A DNA stretch of 64,000 nt, from the NCBI RefSeq assembly GCF_000152825.2, contig NC_014414.1, positions 2,830,501-2,894,500 on the forward strand. The letters are read 5' to 3'. The translations under genes and the position numbers were made by a program. Below the pieces are notes generated by a model, which saw only the letters and a list, made by a program, of their open reading frames with translations, was not told the origin of the DNA and ran no database searches. Shown piece by piece: positions 38,305-46,983 of this stretch (the stretch's first letter is position 1; every line of letters starts with the position of its first letter). This stretch comes from Parvularcula bermudensis HTCC2503 (lineage in GTDB: Bacteria; Pseudomonadota; Alphaproteobacteria; Caulobacterales; Parvularculaceae).

Positions 38305-38386
38305 AAAGGCCTGCGCGAGGATTACCATTTCGGTCCTTCGATAAGCATCCGACGCAGCGCGCCGAGCGCCCGAAGTTCAGGCCGAT

Positions 38387-38406
38387 GGGCAACATTGGGC
38401 AAATGT
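38387..38406. promoter_or_regulatory. Direct repeat, possible OmpR-type response-regulator site
   Basis: GGGCAACATT and GGGCAAATGT follow each other with a ten-base period, 74 bases upstream of the PepSY gene start. Tandem ten-base repeats on one DNA face are the normal target of OmpR-family dimers. The operon encodes such a regulator at 44295, so autoregulation is a reasonable hypothesis. Confidence 0.45.
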
Positions 38407-38449
38407 AAACTGGTCGCCGTTCGGTCCCAATGTCGCCGGACGCAAACTC

Positions 38450-38474
38450 CCTCCGTCTCATCTAAAAACGGAGG
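38450..38474 (+). promoter_or_regulatory. Hairpin sequestering the ribosome-binding site of the PepSY gene
   Basis: CCTCCGT (38450-38456) can pair with ACGGAGG (38468-38474) across an 11-base A/T-containing loop. The right arm contains the GGAGG that is the Shine-Dalgarno for ATG 38480. In RNA, this would mask translation initiation of the first gene of the RND operon. Confidence 0.5.
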
Positions 38475-38479
38475 ATCAT

Positions 38480-38806
38480 ATGCATCGCACTCACCTACTC
38501 TCCTTAACAGGCGCCGCTCTACTCGCCATCTCAGCCGCAGGCGGCTTCGCTCTCGCCGGTGATGACGACGAAGCAGCCGAGGCTGCGGCACTCCATGATC
38601 GGGCAAAAATCAGCTTGGCAGAGGCCGTCGCCATTGCGGAAGAGCGGACCGGTGGACGAGCGGCCGAGGCCGAATTCGACGTCGAGGACAACGCCCTCCT
38701 ATGGACCGTCGAAACCATGACCCGCGATGGCGCGGAAATGGAAGTCGAGATCGACGCCGTCAGCGGCGCGATCCTCGAGGTAGAAAGCGAAGAAGACGAC
38801 GACTGA
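38480..38806 (+). CDS. Small periplasmic PepSY-domain protein
   Basis: The 108-residue protein has a signal peptide (LLSLTGAALLAISAAGGFALA), a PepSY domain (KISLAEAVAIAEERTGGRAAEAEFD ... VEIDAVSGAILEVE) and a very acidic tail (ESEEDDD). It could bind cations through acidic residues. It is the first gene of an operon with an RND efflux system and a two-component system; PepSY genes are common sensor-output genes next to OmpR-type pairs. Confidence 0.8.
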   Translation: MHRTHLLSLTGAALLAISAAGGFALAGDDDEAAEAAALHDRAKISLAEAVAIAEERTGGRAAEAEFDVEDNALLWTVETMTRDGAEMEVEIDAVSGAILEVESEEDDD

Positions 38807-38900
38807 TCAAGCGAGCTGGCGAAGATTGGGATTTCTCAATCTTCGCTGCACCGTCAAGCAATGCGCCGGGCGTCAAGGTCTTTCCGAGAAGGGGATCGGC

Positions 38901-40304
38901 ATGCGACCGCTGGCATCAACAATCTGGATCGGCCTCGCCACTCTGGCCGGTTGCGCGGGCTACGCGCCTGCTCCGCTCAATCCGCCTGTTTTGGCGAGCG
39001 CGCTTGCAGCGCGACGGGTCGATGACGCCGCGGTCGCTCAGACCCTGGTCGGCATCGCGCCCAAAATCCACTGGGACGGCAAGGCTTGGACCGAGCCGTC
39101 GCTTCTGGCGGCGGCGATCCTCTATCATCCCGATCTGTCGGCCAACCGCACGGCGATCGCCTCCACCCGGGCGGATCTCAAGGCAGCAAGGGTCGCACCC
39201 GGACCGACTCTTTCCCTGACGGCAGAATACGCCCTCAACCCGGGGGGCGCCTCGCCTTGGCTTGCCGGGCTTGTCTCCGACCAGGTACTCGATTTCGGCG
39301 GTCGTCGCACCGGACGTATCGGGCAAGCGGAAGCCGCCCTCGCCCGCGCGCAATTCGACTATGAAGCCGCGCTCTGGCGGATACGGATGGATATCCGTCG
39401 CGCGATCGATGACTTCGGGAGCGCGAACGCTCGCCTCGAAGTGCTCGACGAAATCGCCAGCTTGCGTCAGCGGCAACTCGCGTCGCTTCGGGCCCAGCTC
39501 GACGCCGGAGCCGTCTCGCGCCTCGATGTCGAACAGGCGCGGGCGGATGCCGCCGCCGAGCTGCGTCTGCGCGCCGAAGCAATATCGGGTCTCGACCAAG
39601 CGCGGGCACGTCTGGCCGGCGCGACCGGCATCACACCGGACATGCTGGGCCGCCGCCCGATCTTCCCCGAGTTGCCGCTTTTCGATCTTCCGTCTCCGTC
39701 AATAGGGACCGATGCGGCGACGGCGGCCGTCTATCGGCGGAGCGAAATCCTGACCGCCGCCGCGGATTATGATCGTGCCGAAGCCGCGCTGAGAACAGCC
39801 GTCGCCGCACAATATCCGCAAGTGTCGGTGGGGCCCGGCTACACCTGGGATCAGGGCGTGAACCGCCTGCCCGTCACTTTGGGCCTCTCCTTCCCGTCAC
39901 TCGATGGCAACAAAGCCGCCATCCTCGCCGCCGAGAAATCGCGCGACGCCTCGGGTGTCCGTCTGGAAGCGTCCGTGCAGACCGTGCTGGCCTCCGTCGA
40001 TCAGTCGCAGACGGATTATGCCGCCGCGCTTGCCGTCTCTGACACCCTCGCGAACGAAATCCTGCCTGCCGCCCGGGCGCTCGCGGCGCAGGCGGATGCC
40101 GAGCTCGACGCCGGGTCGATCAACCGCAGCAATTGGGCGGCCTCGCGGCTGGGGCTGCTTCGCGCGCGACTTGATGTCCTCGACGCCCGCATCACCGCCC
40201 TGTCCCGTGAACGGGATCTCGAGGACGCGCTGCGACAGCCTCTGACCGGATCGCTTGCCGACGACGAGCCAGCCGCCCTTCTCCAAGGATACTCCAAACC
40301 ATGA
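38901..40304 (+). CDS. TolC-family outer-membrane efflux lipoprotein
   Basis: ATG 38901, behind GAAGGGG, gives 467 residues with a lipobox (ATLAGC). The two-repeat helical layout of TolC/OprM proteins is seen (SDQVLDFGGRRTGRIGQAEA; LGLSFPSLDGNKAAILAAEK). It is followed by the adaptor with a four-base overlap. An N-terminal extension of about 60 residues before the first repeat (ALAARRVDDAAVAQTLVG) is longer than in CzcC proteins. Confidence 0.85.
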   Translation: MRPLASTIWIGLATLAGCAGYAPAPLNPPVLASALAARRVDDAAVAQTLVGIAPKIHWDGKAWTEPSLLAAAILYHPDLSANRTAIASTRADLKAARVAPGPTLSLTAEYALNPGGASPWLAGLVSDQVLDFGGRRTGRIGQAEAALARAQFDYEAALWRIRMDIRRAIDDFGSANARLEVLDEIASLRQRQLASLRAQLDAGAVSRLDVEQARADAAAELRLRAEAISGLDQARARLAGATGITPDMLGRRPIFPELPLFDLPSPSIGTDAATAAVYRRSEILTAAADYDRAEAALRTAVAAQYPQVSVGPGYTWDQGVNRLPVTLGLSFPSLDGNKAAILAAEKSRDASGVRLEASVQTVLASVDQSQTDYAAALAVSDTLANEILPAARALAAQADAELDAGSINRSNWAASRLGLLRARLDVLDARITALSRERDLEDALRQPLTGSLADDEPAALLQGYSKP

Positions 40305-41191
40305 TCGTTTCCCTGATATGCCTCTTGCATGCCGCGACCCTCGGCGTGCCCGTCACCATGAGCCCAGAGGATCAGACGCGTCTCGGTGTGGAAGAAACCG
40401 TGATGACGGCGACAGAGGCCCCGCAGGCCCTCCCCGCCATCGTGCAGGTGCTTGACGCCGGGGCGCTCGCCGCGCTCGACGCGGACCTCGCGACCGCCCT
40501 TGCCGCGGCGGGGGCATCCCAGCGAGACTACCAGCGGACACTGGGACTTGCCCGGAACGACCAAAGCGCCTCTCGCGCTGCGGTCGAGGCAGCGCGGTCG
40601 AAGGCAGAAGGCGACGAAGCCAGGGCATCACTCCTTCGCCGTCGGCTGGCCCTGGAGTGGGGCCCCGCCATCGCCGCCATGTCGGCGCAGGATCGAGCGA
40701 GCCTGCTCGACGCCATCGCCACCGGCGATGCCGCCCTGCTGCGCGCGGACAGCCTCGAAGCGCCGGGCGGCCTTGTCGGCACCGTGACAATCACGCTGCC
40801 GGATAGGCAGACCGCGACAGCGGAGCCGATAGGCCTAACCGGCAGTGCCTCGACCCGTCTACAGACCATCGGCACACTGGCGGTCCTTCGCGGCCCAGAA
40901 GCCCTGTCCCTGCGATCGGGACGCAGTCTTGGCGGCACCATCGATTCGGGCGAGTCCCTGACCGGCATTCTTCTCCCGCGCGAGGCGATCGTCCGCCTCG
41001 ACGGCGATGCCTGGGCGTATGTCGAGACGGGTCCCGACACTTTTTTCCGACAACAGATCGTCTCCCCCCGGATCGTTGCAGACGGCTGGCTCGTCACGAC
41101 CGTGTTCACCCCTGGCGACCGCGTCGTGACCAGCGGTGCCGGCGCCCTTCTCGCCGTTGAGCGGGCGGATGAATCGGCGGAGAGCGAGTGA
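40301..41191 (+). CDS. Unusual short periplasmic adaptor for RND efflux
   Basis: The 296-residue protein has a short signal-like N-terminus, then a helical Ala/Arg/Glu-rich stretch (70-150), a beta-barrel-like part and an adaptor C-terminal segment. The latter reads ILLPREAIVRLDGDAWAYVETGPDTFFRQQIV and GDRVVTSGAGALLAVE. No lipoyl (barrel-sandwich) halves are recognisable, although they are standard in membrane-fusion proteins. The position between TolC and RND genes, with overlaps on both sides, supports an adaptor role. Confidence 0.75.
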   Translation: MIVSLICLLHAATLGVPVTMSPEDQTRLGVEETVMTATEAPQALPAIVQVLDAGALAALDADLATALAAAGASQRDYQRTLGLARNDQSASRAAVEAARSKAEGDEARASLLRRRLALEWGPAIAAMSAQDRASLLDAIATGDAALLRADSLEAPGGLVGTVTITLPDRQTATAEPIGLTGSASTRLQTIGTLAVLRGPEALSLRSGRSLGGTIDSGESLTGILLPREAIVRLDGDAWAYVETGPDTFFRQQIVSPRIVADGWLVTTVFTPGDRVVTSGAGALLAVERADESAESE

Positions 41192-44100
41192 TGCTGCGCG
41201 CGATCCTTGCCCTCTGCCTGCGCCACGCCCGTCTTACGATCCTCCTTTCGGCTCTGTTCACGGCGTATGCGGCCTATCTCTATTCGCGGGCGGAGTTCGA
41301 GGTGTTCCCGGAATTCGTCCCTGCGCAAGCGAGCGTCCAGGTCGAGGCCCCCGGCCTGACCGCAGGCCAGGTTGAGCTTCTCGTCACCACGCCGATCGAG
41401 AACGTCCTCAACGGGGCTACGGGCGTGGAGGACGTCCGCTCCCAGTCCATTCAGGGGCTCGCTGTGGTCGATGTTACCTTCCGCCGCGGCGAGGACCCCT
41501 ACCGTGCACGCCAGGTCGTGGCGGAGCGTCTGGCGGAGGTCTCCGGCCGACTCCCGGCGTCGGCCGGGGCGCCGACGCTGTCCCCGCTCACCTCCTCGAC
41601 CATGGACCTCCTGAAGATCGGGTTCCGCAGCGACACGCTCTCGCCGATGGAGCTACGAGACATCGCGCAATGGACGATCCGCCCGCGGCTTCTCGCGACG
41701 CCCGGGGTGGCGCGTGCCACGCTCTTCGGCGGCGAGCTGCCGCGGATCGAGGTCCGTGTGCGTCCGGAAGACCTATTCGCCTATAACCTCTCCCTGACGG
41801 ATGTCTCGCAAGCGGTCAGGGACGCCACGACCATCCGCGGCGGCGGCTTTGTCGAGACGGCCGCCCAGCGTATCACCATCGAGCCCCGCACCGATGCGGT
41901 CACCGCCGACGACCTGGCCGCAGTCGTCGTTTCGCCGAGCACGGACGGCCCGATCCGCCTGCGCGACGTCGCCGACGTGACGGTCGCCCCGACTCCGAAA
42001 TTCGGCGACACGCTGATCATGGGGAAATCCGGCGTCTTGATCACCACGGCGACGCAATATGGCGCCAACACGCTGACCGTCACGCATGCGGTCGAGGCGG
42101 CGATCGAGGACCTTCGGCCGTCCCTTGAGGCACAGGGCATCACCATTTATCCCGACCTGCACCGGCCAGCGAACTTTATCGAATCGGCGCTGGCAGGCAT
42201 TCGAGACGACCTCCTAATCGGGACCGTGCTGATCGTCCTTGTGCTGCTCGCCTTTACCCGGAACCTGAGGGTCGCCTTCATCGCGTTCGTCTCGATCCCC
42301 CTATCGCTGCTCGCCGCGACGACGGTGTTCGACCTCATGGGACAGACCATCAACACGATGATCCTCGGCGGCCTTGCCGTGGCGCTTGGCGTGGTCATCG
42401 ACGATGCCGTGATCGGGGCGGAGAACATCTTGCGGCGGCTCCGGGAGCGCAAAGACAGACCCGTTGCCGAAGTGATCCTCGACGCCAGCGTGGAGGTCCG
42501 CGCGCCCGTCATCTACGCAACCTTGATCCTTGCCCTGACAATGCTGCCCGTGGTGTTGCTCACCGGGCTGCAGGGCGCCTTCTTCGCGCCGCTCGCGCTG
42601 GCCTTCATTCTCGCAACATTTGCCTCCATGGCCGTTGCGATCACCATCACACCCGCCCTCTCACTCCTCTTGCTGGCACATCGCGTGCCGCCGTCGGAGC
42701 CGGGCTTCCTGCATTGGGTCAAGCGAGGCCATGCTGCGCTCTTGCATCCCCTCCTCCCCCGCCCGCGCCTGGCGCTGGCACTCTCCGCCGTCATCGGGCT
42801 CGCCGCGGTCATCGGGGTCACCCGTTTCGGTGCGGAGCTCCTGCCGCAGTTTCGTGAGGGGCATTACGTCCTCGCCGTGGTCGGGCCGAGCGGCGCATCT
42901 CTCGAATGGATGGAGGATGTCGGCGGACGCCTCTCGAACGACCTTCTGGCGATCGACGGCATCGCGACGGTCGAGCAGCAGATCGGGCGTGCCGAAGCGG
43001 CGGAGGATACCTTTCCGCCCAATGAGAGTGAGTTCCATGTCGAACTTCAGCATGTCAGCGGACCGGAAGAAGACCGCATCCTGACCGCCATCCGCGACGT
43101 CCTCGGCAGCTATCCCGGTCTCGAGACGGAAGCGATGACCTTTCTGGGCGACCGGATCGGCGAGTCACTTTCGGGCGAGACGGCAGCCATCGTCGTCAGC
43201 GCCTACGGACCAGATCTCGACGCTCTCGATCAGGTAGCCGCACGGATCGCCGCGACCATAAAATCCGTGGACGGCTCAACGGACGTCCGGATTCAGACGC
43301 CACCGGGCGCGCCGGTCATGGCGGTCGAGCCGGACCGCATGGCGCTCGGCGTCCACGGCATCAGCCTCGGAGACCTCGCCGATACCGTCGAGATGGCCTA
43401 TCAGGGACAGAGCGTTGCGCAGGTCTCGGACGGACAGCGGATCACGGACATTGCGATTACGCTTCCCCCGGCCTATGCCATCGATCCGGAAGCCGTCAGC
43501 AGCCTGCCGATCCGTGGCTCGACCGGCACGCTCGCCGCGCTCGGCACGGTCGCGCAGCCCTTCTTAACGACCGATCGGGCGGCCATCACCCATAATGCGG
43601 GGCGCCGGCGCCAGGTCGTGACCGCGAATGCAACCGTTCGCGACGTCGCGGGCATGCAGCAAAGGATCAGCGCCGCGATCGGCGCTCAGGTCAGCCTGCC
43701 GAAAGGCGTCTATCTCGAATATGGAGGCGTCGCGGAGGGTCAGGCTGCCGCGCAGCGCGAACTCCTCATCAATGTCGGAATCGCGGCCATCGGCATCGTC
43801 ATCCTGCTGGTGGTGGCTTTTGGCGGCGGCCGTGCGGCGGCGCTTATTTTCTCGACGGCGCCCTCGGCGCTGGCGGGAGGTGTCTTGATGGTCTGGCTCG
43901 AAGGGGGAACGTTGTCGCTCGGCGCGCTCGTCGGCTTCGTCACCCTGTTCGGGATTGCGGCGCGCAACGGCATCCTGCTGGTCTCGCATACCGATCACCT
44001 TGTCAGCCATGAAGGGCATGCCTTCGGCGAGGCAACGATCCAGCTCGCCGCGTCGGAACGATTGACCCCGATCCTGATGACCGCCCTCGTGACCGGGCTC

Positions 44101-44298
44101 GGCATGCTTCCCCTGGCGCTGCAGAGCGGCGAGGCGGGCCGCGAAGTGCAAGGCCCGATGGCGGGCGTAATCCTTGGCGGCCTCGTCACCTCGACGCTGA
44201 TGACGTTGTTCCTGCTGCCGCCCCTGATCCTCGCCTACCGCCACGGACGAACGCAAGGCACACTGACGCCTCCATACAAGCCGGTGGAGGCGACGTGA
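41191..44298 (+). CDS. HME-like RND efflux permease of unknown substrate
   Basis: The 1035-residue RND protein starts at an ATG sharing one base with the adaptor stop; a GTG at 41188 is also possible. The N-terminus (EFEVFPEFVPAQASVQVEAPGLTAGQVELLV) is HME-like. TM4 reads ALGVVIDDAVIGAEN with adjacent Asp404 and Asp405, like the Asp pair of AcrB-type pumps, instead of the single-Asp VDG/VDA. No Met triad is seen. The substrate may not be a classical metal ion. Confidence 0.85.
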   Translation: MLRAILALCLRHARLTILLSALFTAYAAYLYSRAEFEVFPEFVPAQASVQVEAPGLTAGQVELLVTTPIENVLNGATGVEDVRSQSIQGLAVVDVTFRRGEDPYRARQVVAERLAEVSGRLPASAGAPTLSPLTSSTMDLLKIGFRSDTLSPMELRDIAQWTIRPRLLATPGVARATLFGGELPRIEVRVRPEDLFAYNLSLTDVSQAVRDATTIRGGGFVETAAQRITIEPRTDAVTADDLAAVVVSPSTDGPIRLRDVADVTVAPTPKFGDTLIMGKSGVLITTATQYGANTLTVTHAVEAAIEDLRPSLEAQGITIYPDLHRPANFIESALAGIRDDLLIGTVLIVLVLLAFTRNLRVAFIAFVSIPLSLLAATTVFDLMGQTINTMILGGLAVALGVVIDDAVIGAENILRRLRERKDRPVAEVILDASVEVRAPVIYATLILALTMLPVVLLTGLQGAFFAPLALAFILATFASMAVAITITPALSLLLLAHRVPPSEPGFLHWVKRGHAALLHPLLPRPRLALALSAVIGLAAVIGVTRFGAELLPQFREGHYVLAVVGPSGASLEWMEDVGGRLSNDLLAIDGIATVEQQIGRAEAAEDTFPPNESEFHVELQHVSGPEEDRILTAIRDVLGSYPGLETEAMTFLGDRIGESLSGETAAIVVSAYGPDLDALDQVAARIAATIKSVDGSTDVRIQTPPGAPVMAVEPDRMALGVHGISLGDLADTVEMAYQGQSVAQVSDGQRITDIAITLPPAYAIDPEAVSSLPIRGSTGTLAALGTVAQPFLTTDRAAITHNAGRRRQVVTANATVRDVAGMQQRISAAIGAQVSLPKGVYLEYGGVAEGQAAAQRELLINVGIAAIGIVILLVVAFGGGRAAALIFSTAPSALAGGVLMVWLEGGTLSLGALVGFVTLFGIAARNGILLVSHTDHLVSHEGHAFGEATIQLAASERLTPILMTALVTGLGMLPLALQSGEAGREVQGPMAGVILGGLVTSTLMTLFLLPPLILAYRHGRTQGTLTPPYKPVEAT

Positions 44299-44972
44299 CA
44301 CGAATCCTGGTAATCGAAGACGATGAGGAAACCGCTAGCTTCATTGCCAACGGCCTGAAACAGGAAGGTTTCGCGGTCGATACGGCGAAGACCGGTACGG
44401 ACGGTCTCTTCCAGGCCACCGAGAGCCCGCCGGACCTCGTCGTCGTGGACAGAATGCTGCCGGGTCTTGACGGCGTTTCAGTCATTAAAGCCTTGCGGGC
44501 GGCGGGGGTGAAGATCCCCGTCCTTTTCCTGACCGCCATGGGCGCCGTGGAGGACAGGGTAGCAGGCCTTGAAGCGGGCGGCGACGACTATCTTGTCAAG
44601 CCGTTCTCCTTCATGGAACTGCGCGCGCGGGTAACCACCCTCCTGCGGCGCCCACCGCTCAAGGACGAAATCACCCGCCTCGAAGCGCGCGGCGTCACCG
44701 TCGATCGGCTGACCCGCCGGGTTACCGCGGGAAGCCAGACCGTCGATCTTCAGCCCCGAGAGTATCAGCTCCTCGAGTATCTGCTGCTGCATAAGGATCA
44801 GATCGTCACGCGAACCATGCTTCTTGAGGAGATCTGGAGCTTTCATTTCGACCCGGGCACGAACATCGTCGAGACGCATTTGAGCCGTCTGAGGGCCAAG
44901 CTGTCCGAGGCTGGCACTTCGGCCCTGATCCGGACCGTGCGCGGGGCAGGATACGTGATCGATGCGGATTGA
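44295..44972 (+). CDS. OmpR-family response regulator
   Basis: The 225-residue protein begins at a GTG overlapping the RND stop (GTGA). The receiver domain has Asp9/Asp10, phosphoacceptor Asp52 (VVDRMLPGLDG) and the Lys in DYLVKPF. The winged-helix domain has LQPREYQLLEYLLLHKDQIVTR and NIVETHLSRLRAKL. It is cotranscribed with its kinase and the pump, and resembles CusR/CopR-type regulators. A ten-base direct repeat before 38480 is a candidate target. Confidence 0.93.
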   Translation: MTRILVIEDDEETASFIANGLKQEGFAVDTAKTGTDGLFQATESPPDLVVVDRMLPGLDGVSVIKALRAAGVKIPVLFLTAMGAVEDRVAGLEAGGDDYLVKPFSFMELRARVTTLLRRPPLKDEITRLEARGVTVDRLTRRVTAGSQTVDLQPREYQLLEYLLLHKDQIVTRTMLLEEIWSFHFDPGTNIVETHLSRLRAKLSEAGTSALIRTVRGAGYVIDAD

Positions 44973-46326
44973 GCTCCTTCTCCGCTCATCGAGCCTCAGA
45001 CTCTCGATCGTCTATTCGGGCATCCTCCTCCTTGCCTTCGCAGCTACAGGACTTCTCGTCTATGCGAGCAGCGAACGGGCGGCGGTCGAACAGGCGCGCG
45101 AGCGAATCGAACTCGAGGTCTTCGCCCTCGAAGAGGAGCTGCGGACCGAAAGCCTGGAAGCCATGGCTGCGGCCATCGAAGCGCGCACAAGCCGTCCCGG
45201 CGCCCTTGAATACTGGCTGACGGCGCCGGACGGGCACCACCTTGCGGGCCGTCTCCGGATCGCGGAGGGCCCCAATGGCTGGCGTGAGATCGAAACCGAA
45301 GGGGTTGCGCCGTTCGGCGACACGGACATCCTCACCCTGACGAAAACGCTGCCGGGGGGCGCGACCCTCTCCGTGGGCGAAGACCTGACGCGCGCGCTGT
45401 CGGTCCAAAAAGAGACGCTCCTGACACTGATTCAGGTCGGCGCGGCAGCGGCCTTGCTCGCGCTCCTTGCCGGAGTCGTCGCCACGTTCAGAACGCTCGC
45501 GCGCATGCGGATGATCCGCGCCACCCTCGGACGCGCAAGTGAAGGCGACCTCTCGGCCCGAGTGCCGACGTCCTCTTCCCTGTTCTCCACCGACCTCGAC
45601 GAGATTGCCCTTGGCCTCAACCGGATGCTGGGTCGGACCCAGGACCTCGTCGCGGGGTTGCGGCGGGTCACGCGCGACGTGGCCCACGACCTTAGGACCC
45701 CCCTCTCCCACCTTCGCCAGCGGCTGGAGCGGGTCGGGGCAGCCGACACCGACGGGGAGCGTCAGGAGGGCCTCGCCCTGACCGAAGCGAAAGTGGAGCA
45801 GATCCTCGCGAGCTTCGATGCCATTCTGCGCCTCGCCGAGATCGAAGCAGGCGCCTCGCGGGACCGGTTTGTTCCCGTTGACGTCGCGACACTCTGTGAG
45901 CCGCTTGTCGATGCCTATCAGCCAGATGTCGAAAACGGCGGCCGCACCCTCACCCTCTCGGCCGATCCTGCGCCCGCTTTCGGCGACGCGCTGCTGCTCA
46001 CTCAGGCCATTGCCAATCTGATCGAGAACGCGATGCGCCATACGCCGCCGGGAACGGCCATCGGCGTCTCGTGCGGAACGGGCGCAGACGGCCGGTCCCA
46101 TCTCACGGTTACCGACGACGGGCCGGGCATTCCCGACGGTCACCGCGAGGCCATGCTCGAACCCTTCGCCCGGCTCGATCCAAGCCGCTCGACCGCCGGC
46201 ACGGGCCTTGGTCTCAGCATCGTCGCGGCGGTCGCCACCCTTCACGGTGCGGACCTGGCACTCAGCGACGCCGGACCGGGCCTGTCGGTCCGGATCACGT
46301 TCCCTTACTTGCGAGACGCACCATGA
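44962..46326 (+). CDS. Sensor histidine kinase partner
   Basis: The 454-residue protein has two membrane helices around a periplasmic domain of roughly 115 residues (about 40-155) and a HAMP region at about 175-228. The H-box DVAHDLRTPLSHLR has His242, and ATPase motifs follow (NLIENAMRHT, DDGPGIPDG, GTGLGLSIV). The periplasmic domain has a few His residues but no clear metal motif. It overlaps the regulator by 11 bases and the phosphatase by four. Confidence 0.92.
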   Translation: MRIELLLRSSSLRLSIVYSGILLLAFAATGLLVYASSERAAVEQARERIELEVFALEEELRTESLEAMAAAIEARTSRPGALEYWLTAPDGHHLAGRLRIAEGPNGWREIETEGVAPFGDTDILTLTKTLPGGATLSVGEDLTRALSVQKETLLTLIQVGAAAALLALLAGVVATFRTLARMRMIRATLGRASEGDLSARVPTSSSLFSTDLDEIALGLNRMLGRTQDLVAGLRRVTRDVAHDLRTPLSHLRQRLERVGAADTDGERQEGLALTEAKVEQILASFDAILRLAEIEAGASRDRFVPVDVATLCEPLVDAYQPDVENGGRTLTLSADPAPAFGDALLLTQAIANLIENAMRHTPPGTAIGVSCGTGADGRSHLTVTDDGPGIPDGHREAMLEPFARLDPSRSTAGTGLGLSIVAAVATLHGADLALSDAGPGLSVRITFPYLRDAP

Positions 46327-46982
46327 GACGACGATCTGCTCCGCTCTTGATGGCCCTCGCGCTGGCAGGATGCGTCTCGGTACCGGATGTCCGAAACCTT
46401 CAGATTGTCGACGACGGCGCCCTGCTGCGCTCGGGTCAGCCAACCCCGCTTGGCCTCGCCGAGCTGCGAGACCGCTATGGTGTCCGTATGGTGATCAATC
46501 TCGATCGCGGCACGTCGGATGACGAGATGGTCGTCGCGCTGGCGCTGGGCCTCGACTATCTCGCCATCCCCACGGCCACCTACGGCCTTGAGCGCGAGAA
46601 CCTCGTTACGCTCCTTGCGGCGCTGCGCCAGGCCGAACGCGACGGGCGCACGCCCGTTCTCGTTCATTGCCGCAGCGGACAGGACCGCACCGGTGCGGCT
46701 GTCGCCGTCTTCCGGACCATCGAGGAAGATTGGTCGGCGGAGGACGCGGAAGCCGAGATGCAGCGCTATCGTCACTGGACGCACGAAATCCTCTTTCCGC
46801 ACCTTCCGGACATTGCGGAAGAGGCGGAGCACTTCAAAGCGCATTGGGAAGAGGCGATCCAGCGCACTGGCACCGTGCCCGTTATCCGTCCGCCCATGCG
46901 TTGGATGGGGACGGATGATCCGGCAGCGGGGGTCGCCAGGCAAAGCGGCGTCACCGTAAATGCTGAACCGGGCGTGCGGTGA
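46323..46982 (+). CDS. Lipoprotein dual-specificity/tyrosine phosphatase-like protein
   Basis: The 219-residue protein has a lipoprotein signal (ALALAGC) and the Cx5R signature HCRSGQDRTG with His115, Cys116 and Arg122. An LRSGQP segment and a possible acid loop at DRGTSDD are also typical of DSP/PTP-like folds. A lipid-anchored periplasmic phosphatase in an operon with a histidine kinase is unusual. The substrate could be phosphoprotein, phospholipid or inositol phosphate; none can be chosen from sequence. Confidence 0.8.
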   Translation: MRRRSAPLLMALALAGCVSVPDVRNLQIVDDGALLRSGQPTPLGLAELRDRYGVRMVINLDRGTSDDEMVVALALGLDYLAIPTATYGLERENLVTLLAALRQAERDGRTPVLVHCRSGQDRTGAAVAVFRTIEEDWSAEDAEAEMQRYRHWTHEILFPHLPDIAEEAEHFKAHWEEAIQRTGTVPVIRPPMRWMGTDDPAAGVARQSGVTVNAEPGVR

Positions 46983-46983
46983 C

